The notes: generated by a model not told the origin, from the letters alone. DNA of 64,000 bases from Tubiluchus corallicola (GCA_030141605.1 JAQGDQ010000020.1:823501-887500), one strand, 5' to 3'; shown: positions 13,301-37,612, counted from the stretch's first letter. Program-made: numbers and translations.

Positions 13301-16110
13301 ACATAATATAACAGCGTGCTCAGTGTTCACAAGCAGTAACTGTTAGTGATGTTTTCATACGTGAGCCATATTCAGGCTGGAGTAACATTGGTCGCCATGC
13401 TTGGGGAAATAACTTCTTGCAATTGAAAAATGGCCTAAAATGCTGCATGTGTGGCCGAGATATTCAGCCATTTAGCTGTGCCTAGTGGGAAAAATTAGCA
13501 CGCACGCAAGCACATTAAATTTTGTATGAACAATGGGTGGGCTGTAAACTTAACAGTCTTAAATCAGTTTTATGGCTAGCTATCCACATTTTGCTGGGCA
13601 GATAATCTTGACACTAAATAAATTAAGCTCAAGTAATGGGTCATCCGCATTGCAGTGTATTACGAACTTGTTTTAATATATGACTACTACAATAGAATGC
13701 AACGAATATTACCCAGGTAGATGTAAATGCAGAATTTTTCACGTTTGAGGAAGTCTATGTACCAGAATTCACATCTCATTTCGGGCCTCCAAAATGCGCT
13801 CGAATACAGGAAAATGCGTTGGTGGCCGGGGCACCCAGCTTCAGCGCTCCCCTAGAACCCAACCCCACCCACCCCCAGCTGCTTGTGCGTTAAATTTTTT
13901 TAAACTCTGGCGGCGCCCATGGCCACTATATATCACTATTCCTGTGTGCATCCCACTGATTCACCAAAAACACGTTCCAGTGTCTTAAATAAGTTTTAGC
14001 AACATTTGTAATCGGGATGAGTTTGAAACTAAACGTGTTCTTAGATAGGAATAAAGCAAACTTAAATAGATATTAATTTAGACAGTGTGAAACTCTTATA
14101 AAATCACAAATGTAAAAATTTTTCGTTGATTGTATTGAAGAAGCAACTTTTTTAACGCAGTTTAAGTAAAAAATCGTTGTACAGTAATGCCCTATGCTGC
14201 CCCCATCGCACAAAAACAGTAACTACTCAAAGCGGTAAATTAGTTCTATTGGCGCAATTTCAGAATCCGTCCGCTTGCCCATGACATTTCTAAACAGGTT
14301 TGACTGTTTTTCCGCTAATGATTTAGTGGCAGTGATTAAACTAACCTAATGGTGCTTATCAAATCCGCGATACTACGTCTTATACGCAAAAGAGCCTGGA
14401 GAAACCATGCAGGGAAGAAGCCTGCATAGTGGGGGCGTCTGAGGGGGTGTATTGCTTGGGAAAATTGTGAAAAAGTCTTGCCCAAAATGAAGAAAACACA
14501 ACCGGGAGTAACCAACCAAGGCAACGTCTCAGAGTTGTGGTATACTCAGATAACAGGCCCACCAAATACTTCTCGAGCTATTATGTAGTTTGGAATGCGA
14601 ATAATAGATCCGCCACAACAGCGAGTAATAGAACCGCCACAGCACGCTTGGCCTAGTAGACTCATTAACTTTGTTTAGTGGGAGAAAGAAAGAAAAATAA
14701 CTGAAACGTTTTGCTGCTAATATTATTATTCGTTTGTAACTGTATTAGAGTCATTATTGGAGGAACTATTTCAGCATTATACCTGACAATTAAGCTAGAC
14801 TACTCAAAGCTGGTGTTGCATAAATTAGCATGAAATTTTGTGATGTGAATAACCAAACAGTGACCAAAACAAAACAATATTCAAAATGGGTTATATTTAC
14901 TCAAAAATATTGATTTAGGGTCATCAAGAAATATGCACTTCTCACCATTGAGCTTTCGTTAAGTTCAGCTTACAATGAAAAGTTGTCATCAAATCGTATA
15001 TCATTCCATACCACAACATGCCATACCGTATCAAGTCACTCTACACGACAAGTGTGATTATTACCTAGTTTACCATCTATAATAACATTATTAATTATTT
15101 ATCAATAACGATGTCAAATCTTCAAGAAAAAACTTGCGCAAACCCATTGTATGGTCAGTCAATTAGTCAAGTGGTTGATCAAACAGCTAACCAGGACACT
15201 AGTTATTTCATTAACCAGCTAGATAGAAATTGAGTAGGCCAAACAAAGAGTGACTCAGCCATATAACTGTTTGCTATTATTGTAATTAAACTAACCAACT
15301 CTCTTTCTACTAAAAGGGAAGAAAAGGGAATTTTACAGTGTATCTGAAAAAACTTTGTCGAAGGATTGCCATCCCAGTGTGCACCACTGATTCACGAAAA
15401 AACACCTTATTGATCTTATTAACAATATGAAGTAATTTACACATTTAATAAGTAAATGCAAAATTCATTAATAAACTGATAATCAGGATAAATAATGAAA
15501 AAATCAAAAATAGTTTAGTAGCAAATTTTTCATTTCTCGATGTCCTGAATACAAATTGGAAATTCTCAACTACATGATGAATGCCTTTGATTTTTTCACT
15601 TAATACACTGAATATCAATTTATTAAATGAATTATGCATCATTTAATACTGGAATTTGTCTTTATAAATGATTTTTAAATAACCGCGTCAACTGCCTATT
15701 GAAACAATAAGAAAGACGGCTACTCATCTCACAGGAATTCCAGCTTGACGCTATTAGCATTTAATGAACCGCTCCATACGAGGGTTTTAAAAAAATAAGA
15801 ATTAAATTCTGCTCCATTCACTACTTTTAACATTTCCTCGGAAAAAAGTCAAGCTCAATTAGTTTAACTGTTTAATCATGGTCTCCATTGCGGCAGCATG
15901 TCTTGCAATGATTTTTACATAAACTTGGTCCCCAGGCAGGTAGTTATTCAGTCTTTTAGTATGCCTAAATATCACATGATTACATAATGGAGGTAAAAAA
16001 CGAGGTCAGTTTTACCTGTATGTGAAAAGACTGTGCGATCCTGAATTACGGTTAATCGCCATCGTCTTAATAAAAAAATAGCAAATCGCATATCATCTAA
16101 AACGGCATAT
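13301..16110. other. No gene recognised; intergenic DNA downstream of SMN
   Basis: Includes a GC-richer patch at 13790-13980 that shares TGTGCATCCCACTGATTCAC-like wording with 15375-15400, so is probably repeat-derived. No exon is supported on either strand. Confidence 0.4.
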
Positions 16111-16115
16111 TGACT

Positions 16116-16121
16116 TTTATT
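16116..16121 (-). terminator. SMN1: Candidate SMN polyadenylation signal (AATAAA)
   Basis: AATAAA on the minus strand, about 645 nt beyond the SMN stop codon. It is a plausible 3' end, but other A-rich hexamers are not excluded. Confidence 0.4.
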
Positions 16122-16764
16122 GCAGTAATACAAAGAAGTTACAAAGATTTTTGATTCGCTTCAGAAGCAACGAAGAGAAAATCAATGCACATGTGACAAA
16201 AGTGAAAACTTTAAAGAACGCTTATCCCATTCACACTGAATAAGTTCATTCATACAACTGGAACTGCACTATCATAAAATTAGGATCATAAGCTTGCTTG
16301 AGCAGATGTTAAACAAGCCATCAAGAGTACAAAACTAAAATGTTTCTATGAAGCAAATAAGGAAATGCCTTTGAACAGAATGGCATGTCGAACAACATTC
16401 TTGGTTATCCCTCTCATTGAACACATTCAGAATGAATAGGGTATAAGAAGTTAAACATACATCGTGCAAAATTCTGAACAAAAATGAAATAAATTCTCTC
16501 TTTCCCGTTTTTCCGTTGAGCTAAAAGCATTGTTCTTCTCACAGAATTCTTTCACAGATTTCTTCTCTCTTACTCATTTCCCTTACAAACTCTTTTTTCA
16601 TTTCTCCTCTTCTCCGGTTGTTGTCCTTTCCTTCCTTCACTCTTAATTTCTCCTCTTTCCATTTCCCTTTACCGGTACAATTGAACGCTTGTGCAAACAC
16701 AATTAGAGTCACTGTTTGTCCTTTTACGTCACAAATGGGTGCCTCCTTTCAGTTCGCATCTCTA

Positions 16765-28945
<12,181 letters not shown>

Positions 28946-28969
28946 CTTTAAATAATTTCCACTAGTCAG

Positions 28970-31450
28970 GAATTTTCACACAAGAAACGCACCGTCTCAC
29001 AGTACAAGGGTCTCAGAATACCCAGACTCGGGCTTTGTTCAGCAGTACTAGCAGCAACAATGGACAAAGTTCTAAGAGATGAGTTGTCTTTATACATGGA
29101 TTCCTCAACTTTCTGGACTGATAGTGTCATAGTTCTGCAATATATAAGAAACACTACAAAACGGTTTCACACGTTTGTGCAGAACAGAGTGACTCAGATT
29201 CTTGAAGTTTCATCTCCCATGCAGTGGCGTCATGTAAATTCACTGGAGAACCCTGCTGACAACGTCTCCCGTGGGATGGATGCGGCTTCCTTCATAGCCT
29301 TAGAAAGATGGAAACATGGACCAAGCTTTCTGCTGGAAACTGAAGAACATTGGCCACGACTGATCATAGATGCAGAGAAAGGCAGGATAGAAAACGACAA
29401 GGAAGTCAAGAAAGTGGCTGCAGTTAACAACATTAAAGCGAAAAGTGAAGCAGATGTCATCAATTAGCTGATAAAGCATTACTCATCGCTATACCGATTA
29501 AAAAGAGCGGTAGCATGGATACTGAGAGTCAAAAGAACACTTCTAGCTAAAATCAAAGGAAAAGATCTCACTGAACTGGCTCACCTGACAAAGCCTGAAC
29601 TGGATGAAGCCTTACACGAAATTACAAGGCAGGTACAACGAGAATGCTTTGGTGCTGAACGTAGAGCATTAAGTTCAAAGGATCAGCATGTCGCAAAGTC
29701 AAGCACATTATACAGACAAAATCCATTTATGGACGAAAAGTGTATCCTGCGTATTGGAGGCCGCCTGAAGAGATCAACCATGAATAGAGAAGTCAAGCAT
29801 CTAATTATTCTACCTAAAGGTCATAGACTTTCTCGGCTTATTGTAAAACATTTCCATGAAGAGAATGGCCATGTTGGAAGAGACCATGTAATGGCATTGG
29901 TAAGAGCCAAGTTCTGGATCATAGGCATAAGAGTGATTGCTCGACAAGTTTGCCATGAATGCAAAGAATGCCGACTACGTCATTCTCAACCTATGAAACA
30001 GAAGATGGCTGACTTGCCTAAAGAGAAGATTGAATGCACTGATGTGTTCTCTGTGGTTGGAGTGGACTGTTTTGGTCCTTTTCTTGTCAGGCGTGGCAGA
30101 GTAGAAGTAAAACGCTATGGAGCACTATTTACGTGTCTCTCAACTAGAAGCATCCACTTAGAAGTGCTATACGCCAGTAGGAGAGGAAATCCCACCAAGA
30201 TTAAATCAGACTGCGGAACGAATTTTGTGGGTGCAGACAAAGAGCTAAAGAAGTCACTGCTGGAATGGAATCAGGACGTAATAAGCAATGAGCTACTGCA
30301 GAAAGATATTGAGTGGGAGTTTAACCCTCCAAGTGCACCCCATATGGGAGGAATATGGGAAGTTATGATAAAAAGAGTAAAGAAAGTGTTACAGTCAGTA
30401 ATGATGGAGCAAATCACCTATGACGAAGGCCTACGCACACTATTTTGTATAGTGGAAAACATTATGAATAGCAGGCCTCTAACGACACTTTCTGATGATC
30501 CTGCAGACTTTAACCCTTTGACGCCAAATCACCTTTTGCAGATTCATTGTGAAACCAGCCTACCACCTACATTGTTTGTTTTGACAGACATCTACAGAAA
30601 GAAGTGGCGGCAGATTCAGCATTTAGCAAATGTCTTCTGGCATCGATGGCGAACTGAGTATTTGCCAATGTTACAGTACCGCTCTAAATGGAACAAAGAG
30701 AGAAGGAACATCCAAGATGGAGATGTCATTCTCATCATGGACAATGCTCCCAGAAATTGCTGGCTGCTAGGGCGCGTGATTGAAAGACATGTTAGCAATG
30801 ATGGATTAGTCAGAAGTGTCACCCTCAAGACAAAGGATGGACTTCTACGAAGACCCATCCACAAGCTCTGCCTGATAGAAAGTGTATATGATAATTAGTT
30901 TTGTTAGTAATTGACACATTACTTAAAAGGTTAATTAAAGGAGATAATGTAAATGCTAAAAGGAAGCATTTAAGGGGGCGGTGTGCTGATTTAATCTTGT
31001 GTTGCCCCCTCTTTTCTGTTATAAACTGGTTTCCTTTTAAACAGATCATGTGACCAGTCTTTTACCTGTACACTTACCTGTAGATTGGAGTAACTCAGGC
31101 ATTCACACACTGCAGTGACAGATTGTTTAGCGTCATTCATTGATTCGTTGTTATAATTTCATAATTACACTTATAGAAGATCACCATGTAAGTTGATTTA
31201 AATCTTGAAACTTTGTTTATTAAAAAGACTAGAGATTAGGTTTTATAATTTGCGTAAAAGTTTGTTAAAGTTAATTAGATCAATTTGGTTTAGATTTCGC
31301 CGTAAAATTGAGCAAAATTATTTAAAATTATCTTATTTGTTTTCAGATTAAACGATACAAGCTACACAATTATGTTGTTGGAGATTTTTTATAAGAAGCT
31401 AGCACACATACATTTTAACACCCATAAAGCATTTCTGATAATTGAATAAT
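28970..31450 (+). mobile_element. 5'-truncated Bel/Pao LTR retrotransposon with 3' LTR
   Basis: The pol remnant (about 28972-30898) is followed by a polypurine-like AAGGGGGCGG at 30972-30981. A likely 3' LTR then begins TGTGCTGATT at 30982 and carries TATAAA at 31020-31025. Gag, protease, the RT core and the 5' LTR are missing. The right LTR edge is not defined; 31450 is a guess. The element lies head-to-head with SMN. Confidence 0.8.
28972..30898 (+). pseudogene. Bel/Pao pol remnant: RT tail, RNase H, integrase
   Basis: One frame runs through the whole segment. It opens at RIPRLGLCSAVLAATMD (the block after the RT palm), then FWTDSVIVLQYI (RNase H) and SSPMQWRHVNSLENPADNVS. An in-frame TAG sits at 29465-29467. 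The frame continues into the zinc-binding HHCC of integrase (HVGRDHVMALVR, then CHECKECR). Then comes the catalytic core: Asp in VVGVDCFGPF, Asp in KSDCGTNF, and Glu in GGIWEVMIKR. The C-terminal SNRP..NPADFNPLTPNHLL-type block follows. About 15 residues expected between HLEVLYA and RRGNPTK appear deleted. It is therefore non-functional, but only mildly decayed. Confidence 0.9.
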
Positions 31451-32045
31451 AGATTAAAAAGATAATTAAAGGCGGGCAAGCCCAACTAGTGATGACACCA
31501 CAAATGAACATAATTTTCATCAGCACAAACCTTGCAGTGCTGCTATACAACATTCACTTTGATACTTTGGTACACAAGACTCGGTAAATTTTAAGTTTAA
31601 AATTTACATTTCAACTTTACTGTTATGCTCACGCATGAGCTCTCGAACGTGTGTGCACTACGTCACTAACGAACACATCTGAACTGAGAGGTACAGAACT
31701 TGTTTTTTTGTGCAACGCGTTTCCGAAATGCAGGCGCTAGTGCCCTTCTAACTAACGAATGCTGAAATGCTTGTAACAATGAAGAACTAGCCGCGCGAAA
31801 TTGCGTTTGTGTGGTAATAACTTTTTCACGTAAGTCATTCTTGAAAAAAAATAGTGCGTTCCCTTTCAATATTTTGTAAGGTAGCTTGTTTTGACCTGCA
31901 ATTTAAATTAGTTCAGTTTTCCGGCTTAACCATGCATCATTGTAGTATGACTATTATTATAAAATGGGATAATTGTTTAAAGCATAACTGCACTGCCGTA
32001 TGATTTGCTTATAGTGCACTCATTTATTTGGTATCTTTATTTCAG
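31451..32045. other. No gene recognised; probable intron of the membrane-protein gene
   Basis: AT-rich DNA ending in the acceptor TTTATTTCAG. No signal-peptide or ectodomain exon could be placed here. Confidence 0.4.
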
Positions 32046-34523
32046 AGCCACCACATTCCTTTCAGAGAAAGGCTAGCGTTATTTGGGGACTTGTGATTGG
32101 CATTAGTGCTCTGCTTTGTGCGATTGTGGTAACTGCTTATGTTGCTAAAGTCAAATGCATAAAGTGCTTGAAAACTACGCGTATCGATATCTGAATACTT
32201 GGACATTTTCATCATTAATGTAATTTTGATTTGTAGTACAGTGGCAGTGTAGGTGAGTCAGTAGTACCGGCCCTGTTCTATTTCTTGATTTTGTTTTTAT
32301 TCTTTTTTATTCTGGTTCTTCATCTAAAGGTTAACGTTACAGCAAGTGTGCGTGTAATTGATATCAAAACCTGATATCAAATGTTTCGCAATGTTTTGCT
32401 CTTTTTCTGGTATCTTTAAAGAGGAGTGGGGCGGTGTTAGTAGTTGTAAAAGCAATTTTATTAACATAGTAAATAAGTCATTACAATGAACTTTACAGAG
32501 AAGCCCACCAAAACAACTAGGAGCAAAGGACAAAACGTGTCTAAGTTTTGATCACGATGTAATGAGAAGAAACTAATGAGTCGCTTGAAAATCATAATTA
32601 TGTAAAGTCGGATCATTCCCTTAGATTTTTGCAAAAGTACAGAAGTCTTTAAATCAACAATTAAAAAATGGTGGAAAAAAATTGTCAGTATTGTTAAAAT
32701 TTACAAGCAAGTATTTTATAATTATGCCAGCCATTTTCACTGTAGATTAAACGAAGGCGTTTCTTCCAACAGGTGACAGTAAATTTTTAACTTGCAAAAG
32801 TTTTTCGGCCACAGCTAATAAAATTATTGAAACTGTAAAACTGTAACTCTGACAGCCAAAGATTAATATATTGTAGTATCTTGCTTTATAGAGTTCTTGC
32901 TTCTACTGTTACTGTAGTCGAAACTTCGGCGCATTTTTCTGCGCCGCCCGATATATACGGAGCCAGTATCAAAAGCCAGTACTTAATTATAGGCAAGAAA
33001 ACCTTTCACTTACATAAAGCTTAAAAAATTTGTCTCAAAATTTTATACGACTTAGATGCTACCTTTTCGCATGCATGGCTTGCATCGGCCGTAACGCTGT
33101 ATACAACGTGTAAATTTAAACTCCCACGATGACCGTTAGGCGCAGCCATTTTAATAGTTGGTCGTTTGAAACAAGTTTTGATAACATTAAAGTTTGAAAA
33201 ATAATCAGAGCATTTGTAGCATACATGTTGCTAATTAAGTAAAATTTTAAATTACTGTATCTTGTCAAGAAGATTAAAAATACGTTTTTGGCTAATGAGT
33301 GGCGCACCCTGGAGGGTGAGTCAGCGACATTTTACCAATTGGCACAAACATTTTAAATTATTAGTCTAGTTACATAAGCCTTTCCAGGAGGTAAGTGAAA
33401 TGCTAAGTAATTTAAATTTGCACAGAAAGTTTTTTGGCTCATAATTTAACATTGTCTTTTCTTCCCCTGATTTACGTTTGCGTAGTGACGTCATGTAATG
33501 GCGACGTCGGAGCAGTACGGCGGAAGATTTAAAATGAAAGCAAACAAAAATTCCTTTTAACGTGGGTGTGATATATACATAAAATTGCTCTAAGGTAGTA
33601 TCATTTTTAAGGCGATTTTTCTGAAACCTACTTCAGGTACCCCTTTTTTTGTCCTTTAAGTATATCTTAACAATAATTTATGGACTTTGACCACATTATT
33701 CATGCGCTGATTTGTCAAAAGATTGTGAATGCTTATTATCTAGACACGTGATTTTATGACGTCCATGGTCTATTGTACAATTGCAATAACCTTTTGAACA
33801 GATTCTCGCTTGTCACTGAGTCCTACTGAGAAAGACCTGAAGGAAACTAGACCTAGTCAAAGTGCTGAAGTACCTGGAGCTGTATGGGAAAGGAGATCTG
33901 TGCCTAGGTTTAGTCAAAGTACTGGATTGCCCGAGGCTGAAGGGAGAAGTATGTCAGTGCACATGTTTGCAGACGACGATGATTTCATGTCCTGTGAGAC
34001 CATGGACACCATAAGACTTGAAGAAAAGTTAGGAAGACATAGAAAAAGTATTCAGGCGCAGGAATCAGAATACTTTGATGTAGATAGCAAACATCATTTG
34101 GGCAAAAAAAAAATCAGTGCAAATGTCGGAACGCATGCTGATGAATACGCAGGCTGTGCCTGAGGCAACCACTATGCAAGTACAAAAAACTGGGAAAAAA
34201 GCTTAACTGGGCCTGTCACTGTACAGCTATCAGAAAACGCGAAAACCAATAAGGGCTCTATTGTTGAAGAAACAGCTAAGCAGTTGTCAGATTCAAAAGC
34301 TGAGAAAAACTCTGTCTTTGAGGAAATAGCTAAGCAATTGTCAGATAATGAGGAAACACCTAAGCAGTTGTCAGATAATGAGGAAACACCTAAGCAGTTG
34401 TCAGATAATGAGGAAACACCTAAGCAGTTGTCAGATGAGGAAACAAATGAAAATTCTTCAGCAGAAGAAATTAGCGTAAAGCGTACAGGAAGCTCGAAAC
34501 CTGATGTTTGTTTCTGTGATTGA
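32046..34523 (+). CDS. Probable single-pass membrane protein, last two exons (5' part missing)
   Basis: Exon A, 32046-32180, follows TTTATTTCAG and enters in phase 1. It encodes PPHSFQRKASVIWGLVIGIS and continues through a hydrophobic span to VAKVKCIKCLKTT. This gives a ~23-residue membrane helix followed by a basic, Cys-containing stop-transfer/palmitoylation-like edge. The donor C|GTATCG leaves phase 1. Exon B, 33802-34523, starts after TTTTGAACAG in the matching phase and encodes a long polar Ser/Glu-rich tail. In it are an imperfect 19-residue duplication, an acidic FADDDDF, an EYFDV tyrosine motif and five copies of a 10-residue K-Q-L-S-D-N-E-E-T-P repeat. A TGA at 34161-34163 interrupts exon B in frame. 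AATAAA follows 43 nt after the last stop. I do not recognise the family. If exon A is instead terminal it would end at the TGA just after the donor (32192-32194), giving a very short tail. Confidence 0.45.
33486..33493. promoter_or_regulatory. Palindromic CRE-like site TGACGTCA
   Basis: A perfect CREB/ATF-type octamer in a locally CpG-richer patch (33480-33525), just ahead of a small ATG-initiated ORF. It could mark an internal promoter in the intron before exon B of the membrane-protein gene. This rests on the motif alone. Confidence 0.3.
34266..34436 (+). repeat. 30-bp coding tandem repeat, five copies
   Basis: Units of 30 bp beginning GAGGAAACACC and ending TTGTCAGATAAT at 34320, 34350, 34380 and 34410 (the last truncated), with a diverged copy at 34266-34295. 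The unit length is a multiple of three, so the reading frame is kept. Confidence 0.9.
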
Positions 34524-34565
34524 CGAAGGCTACAGGGCATCACTGTTACAGAGAAAACGGTTGTA

Positions 34566-34571
34566 AATAAA
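34566..34571 (+). terminator. Polyadenylation signal AATAAA of the membrane-protein gene
   Basis: It lies 43 nt after the TGA at 34521-34523, supporting 33802-34523 as a true terminal exon. Confidence 0.55.
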
Positions 34572-34759
34572 CACAAATTATTTTAAATTCCTAGTTTTAC
34601 TTAATATTCCTAGGTGATGTCACCAATAGTTTAAGGATAGTCTTGTGTATCGAATGTGAATGTCAATAGAACTAGACAAGAAACATAAAAAAGAATGGCT
34701 CAAATTTATAATTCCCCATACGCAAGAAATTAGTTCGTGAAGCGATTTGGGGTTAATGA

Positions 34760-34791
34760 TTAGGGTTAGGGTTAGGGTTACTATTAGGGTT
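34760..34791 (+). repeat. Short interstitial telomere-type (TTAGGG)n tract
   Basis: Three perfect TTAGGG units, a partial one, and a fourth after a small interruption. TTAGGG is the usual metazoan telomere repeat outside arthropods and nematodes. Confidence 0.8.
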
Positions 34792-35049
34792 CTTAAATCG
34801 TGTGTGGAATTGTACATTTCTTCCAAAATAATTAATGTTCTTGATTCAACTTCTTATCAGATTAATTATACAAAGAGTCAAACCTGTCTCTACATCTGAT
34901 ACATGTGCCTGAATCAATCAATCCGGCTGTCTTTAAAGATAAAAAATCCTTTTGTATCGGTAACTGAATCTGACACATTTACCTCATGCAAGATTTAGCA
35001 ACTCCTTCAATTAGCATTACTGTTGTAGGTCAAAATAGGAACCAGATAA

Positions 35050-35370
35050 TTCTTGTAAAATAAGTTGTTCGAATACTATTGAATAAACAATAAATTCATA
35101 TACATTTATTACAGTTATTATTTATATGCAGTAAAAGTCGTTATAGAAATTTTATTGTTGAATTGTTTAATTACATTTATATCTCAGTTAATCGTTTTTG
35201 TAGAGCAAATGAAGCCTTATTGTTAAAGGACAAAATATGAAGCAGACAATTCTTGTAAAATAAGTTGTTTTATAATTGAATAAACAATAAATTCACACAG
35301 TTATTATTTATTTTACTATTGAATTGTTTGGTTACATTAATATATCAGTTAATCGTTTTTGTAGATAAGT
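35050..35370 (+). repeat. Tandem segmental duplication, two copies
   Basis: AATTCTTGTAAAATAAGTTG and the following TTGAATAAACAATAAATTCA occur from about 35051 and again from about 35246. Both copies end near TCAGTTAATCGTTTTTGTAG. The second copy carries a deletion of some 50 bp. Confidence 0.8.
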
Positions 35371-36210
35371 AAATTATTTCGTTACATTGAAAGCTAGCTA
35401 AAGTAACCCTTCAAAGAGTGTAATCAAAATATACAATTACATATTTGGATTTCAGATATTTTGACATAGTTCTAGAGTTTTTTCAGCAAGTATTTTGGCA
35501 CACATGCACTGCCATCTCACGGACGTGAAAACAAGTATAACAATATATTCAACTTATTCCATACTGGTGCAAAATCCAAAATCAAACCGGTCAAACTTAA
35601 AAGAATTTTACATTAGTAGTTACCTAATATACAGTAGTAATGACAAGTGTATAAGACGTCTTTGTAGAAAATTATTAGGTATTAAATGGCACGCCGAATA
35701 TCCAATGAACGAGTGGTGAAGAAAACCCCCTGAGCAAACAAATACAAGTAAGAAGACGGCATTCGTAAAGCATGCACTAAGACTACCCCAGGAATGGCCA
35801 GGATCTACTCTTCCGTAAAGATCTTAAAATGACAAAAAAGTCTCGTATATAGATATATAGATATACTGCAAAAAATTTAGTAAATACAATTCTAAATTTG
35901 AGGGATGATGCATAGAATCCGATGACCCTAACCTGGGCGATGGCGGCGGGTGGTGCCTCGTATCAACAGGCGGAGCGTGCCATATTTTAGGCGGTAAAAC
36001 CAGGCAAACAACGACGACGAAAACTCTTGATTATTGCGTTGGACAGCTATGCTACTTATCATGAATTCGTCCTCCCCAATCTCCCTAGTAATTTGAAATG
36101 CCTCTCTTGAGAGCCAAGTGTCATGTGAAAATCACCGACCTGTACGCCATTTTTTACAAGAGGAAATCATGACCGGAAACGAAATGAAAGCAAACAAGTT
36201 GTCAAACTAG
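35371..36210. other. No gene recognised
   Basis: The 74-codon frame at 35495 has no splice or family support. The GC-rich patch at 35930-36010 contains no coherent ORF. Confidence 0.4.
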
Positions 36211-36219
36211 TCTTTGAAC

Positions 36220-36645
36220 TGACTAGTGACCAGTCCGCCGACCAAGCAATTGCCCACCCAGCCAACCAACCAATTACTCACCCAGCCAACCAACGGGTGA
36301 GCTAACCAAGCAACCTCCTAATGGACAGAATGATTAGAAACAAGAAATGATTGCATGATGATTTGTTCATTCAGCTAACTAATTACTCTATCAATTAACC
36401 AATAAACGATCCCAACCAGCTAACCAAACAACGAGCCAGCCAACCAACCTCAAAACGGATGAAGAGATTAAAAACAAGCTATGAATGCTTCGGTAATTTC
36501 ATGATCTAGCAAATTAACTAAACCATGATCTAACCAAACAACTGCTCTAGCCACTTAACCAACTAATTAGCCAACAAACCAACCACCAAGTAGATAGAAT
36601 GATTAAAACCACGCAATGAATGCTTGGATGATTTCAAGCGAGAGG
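36220..36645 (+). repeat. Diverged tandem repeat (~140-bp unit, about three copies) rich in CCAACCAA
   Basis: Each unit holds a CAGCCAACCAACC-type block, then a GAATGATTAGAAACAAG-like block, then AATGCTT-GATGATTTCA. Units start near 36240, 36400 and 36520. The array stops just before the promoter of the next gene. Confidence 0.6.
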
Positions 36646-36753
36646 TGGGTTGGTAACATTGGCACTGTGATGCATCTCTTCTCTGCGCTGAGAATTCTAT
36701 CTCAAATGCAATAGTAAATCTAGGAAAGTGTAGAGAACAAAGTGTTGTAACTG

Positions 36754-36760
36754 TATAAAA
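36754..36760 (+). promoter_or_regulatory. TATA box of the TSR-like gene
   Basis: TATAAAA 42 nt upstream of the ATG at 36796. Initiation about 30 nt downstream would leave a very short leader of roughly 10 nt. Confidence 0.5.
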
Positions 36761-36795
36761 GCTCTTTTGCAGCTCATAAGTGCTTTGTAGACCTT

Positions 36796-37612
36796 ATGGC
36801 GTTTACCTTGGGTAAGTGCTTAAGATTTACAGTAATTGTCTCATTAAAGTGTTTTGCTTTATACTCATAGTAAGTCTGTCATACTGGCAGCAGTAACTGT
36901 ACAACTAAATTTGAAAAAGAATTTTACTTATTAAAATTTGACTCATTTCTGATTTCAGTCAATTATACCAAATTAATTAAGTTTAAAAATTGCGGCATTT
37001 CGTTTATCATTAATTTGATTAGAGAGCCATAAACTTAATATCTTGTTGTGCTCTCAATAATTTTATTAAAAACCAAACCTTCGTTTCAATAAAGATGGTC
37101 TGCTACAATGCCTGAGTTCGTTAGACGTTTATCTTATAATAGTGTTAATGTTAATGCTACAGTTAATGTTTTACTGTTGATATTAATGTTAATGTTAATA
37201 TTGATGTTAATAATGTTAATGTTATTGTTATTGTTATGTTATTGTGAATATTAATGTTAATTTTAATATTTAGTTTAGTAACACATGTATAAGTTACAGT
37301 AGCTTAATAGACTATTGTAATCGTTGAGAATCAATTTATTCGGGCTGAACGAATATCAGTTTTGGCAATAATAGTTATTTTTTGCTACTAGCTGGATGAC
37401 TTTCTTACTTTAAACTGTAGCTAATGTGTAATAACTTAAGTGTAACATGTTGTTCAAGGACACCAAAACAAATTGGGAGGTTAAATCCTTTCTTCGTATT
37501 TGATCGCACTAATTAGTTTAACAATAATTACTTTCTAATGTTTTCCTGTTTAATAGCAATCAAAGCTGCAAGTGTCACAAAGAATGTCTTTATTGTGCTG
37601 TTGATAACACAG
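36796..37612 (+). CDS. Exons 1 and 2 of the TSR-like gene (split signal peptide)
   Basis: Exon 1 has only 16 coding nt (ATGGCGTTTACCTTGG, donor GTAAGT). Exon 2 has 56 nt between TTTCCTGTTTAATAG and an ideal donor ACACAG|GTAAGT. Joined, they read MAFTLAIKAASVTKNVFIVL..., which becomes a normal signal peptide only once fused to the start of exon 3 (IAFIVAQ). This frame and phase agreement is the main support for such small exons. Confidence 0.7.

Noticed and set aside
33498-33560. MATSEQYGGRFKMKANKNSF as an alternative first exon
   Set aside because: The only possible donor inside (CA|GTACGG) leaves a phase that does not match exon B at 33802.
34161-34209. Homopolymer-A frameshifts as the cause of the broken membrane-protein frame
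   Set aside because: Checking coordinates shows the ORFs before and after are in the same frame, separated only by one TGA, so no indel is needed.
34172-34576. 134-codon minus-strand ORF with SDNCLGVSSL repeats
   Set aside because: Mirror of the 30-bp coding repeat of the plus-strand exon; the plus strand has the acceptor and polyA signal.
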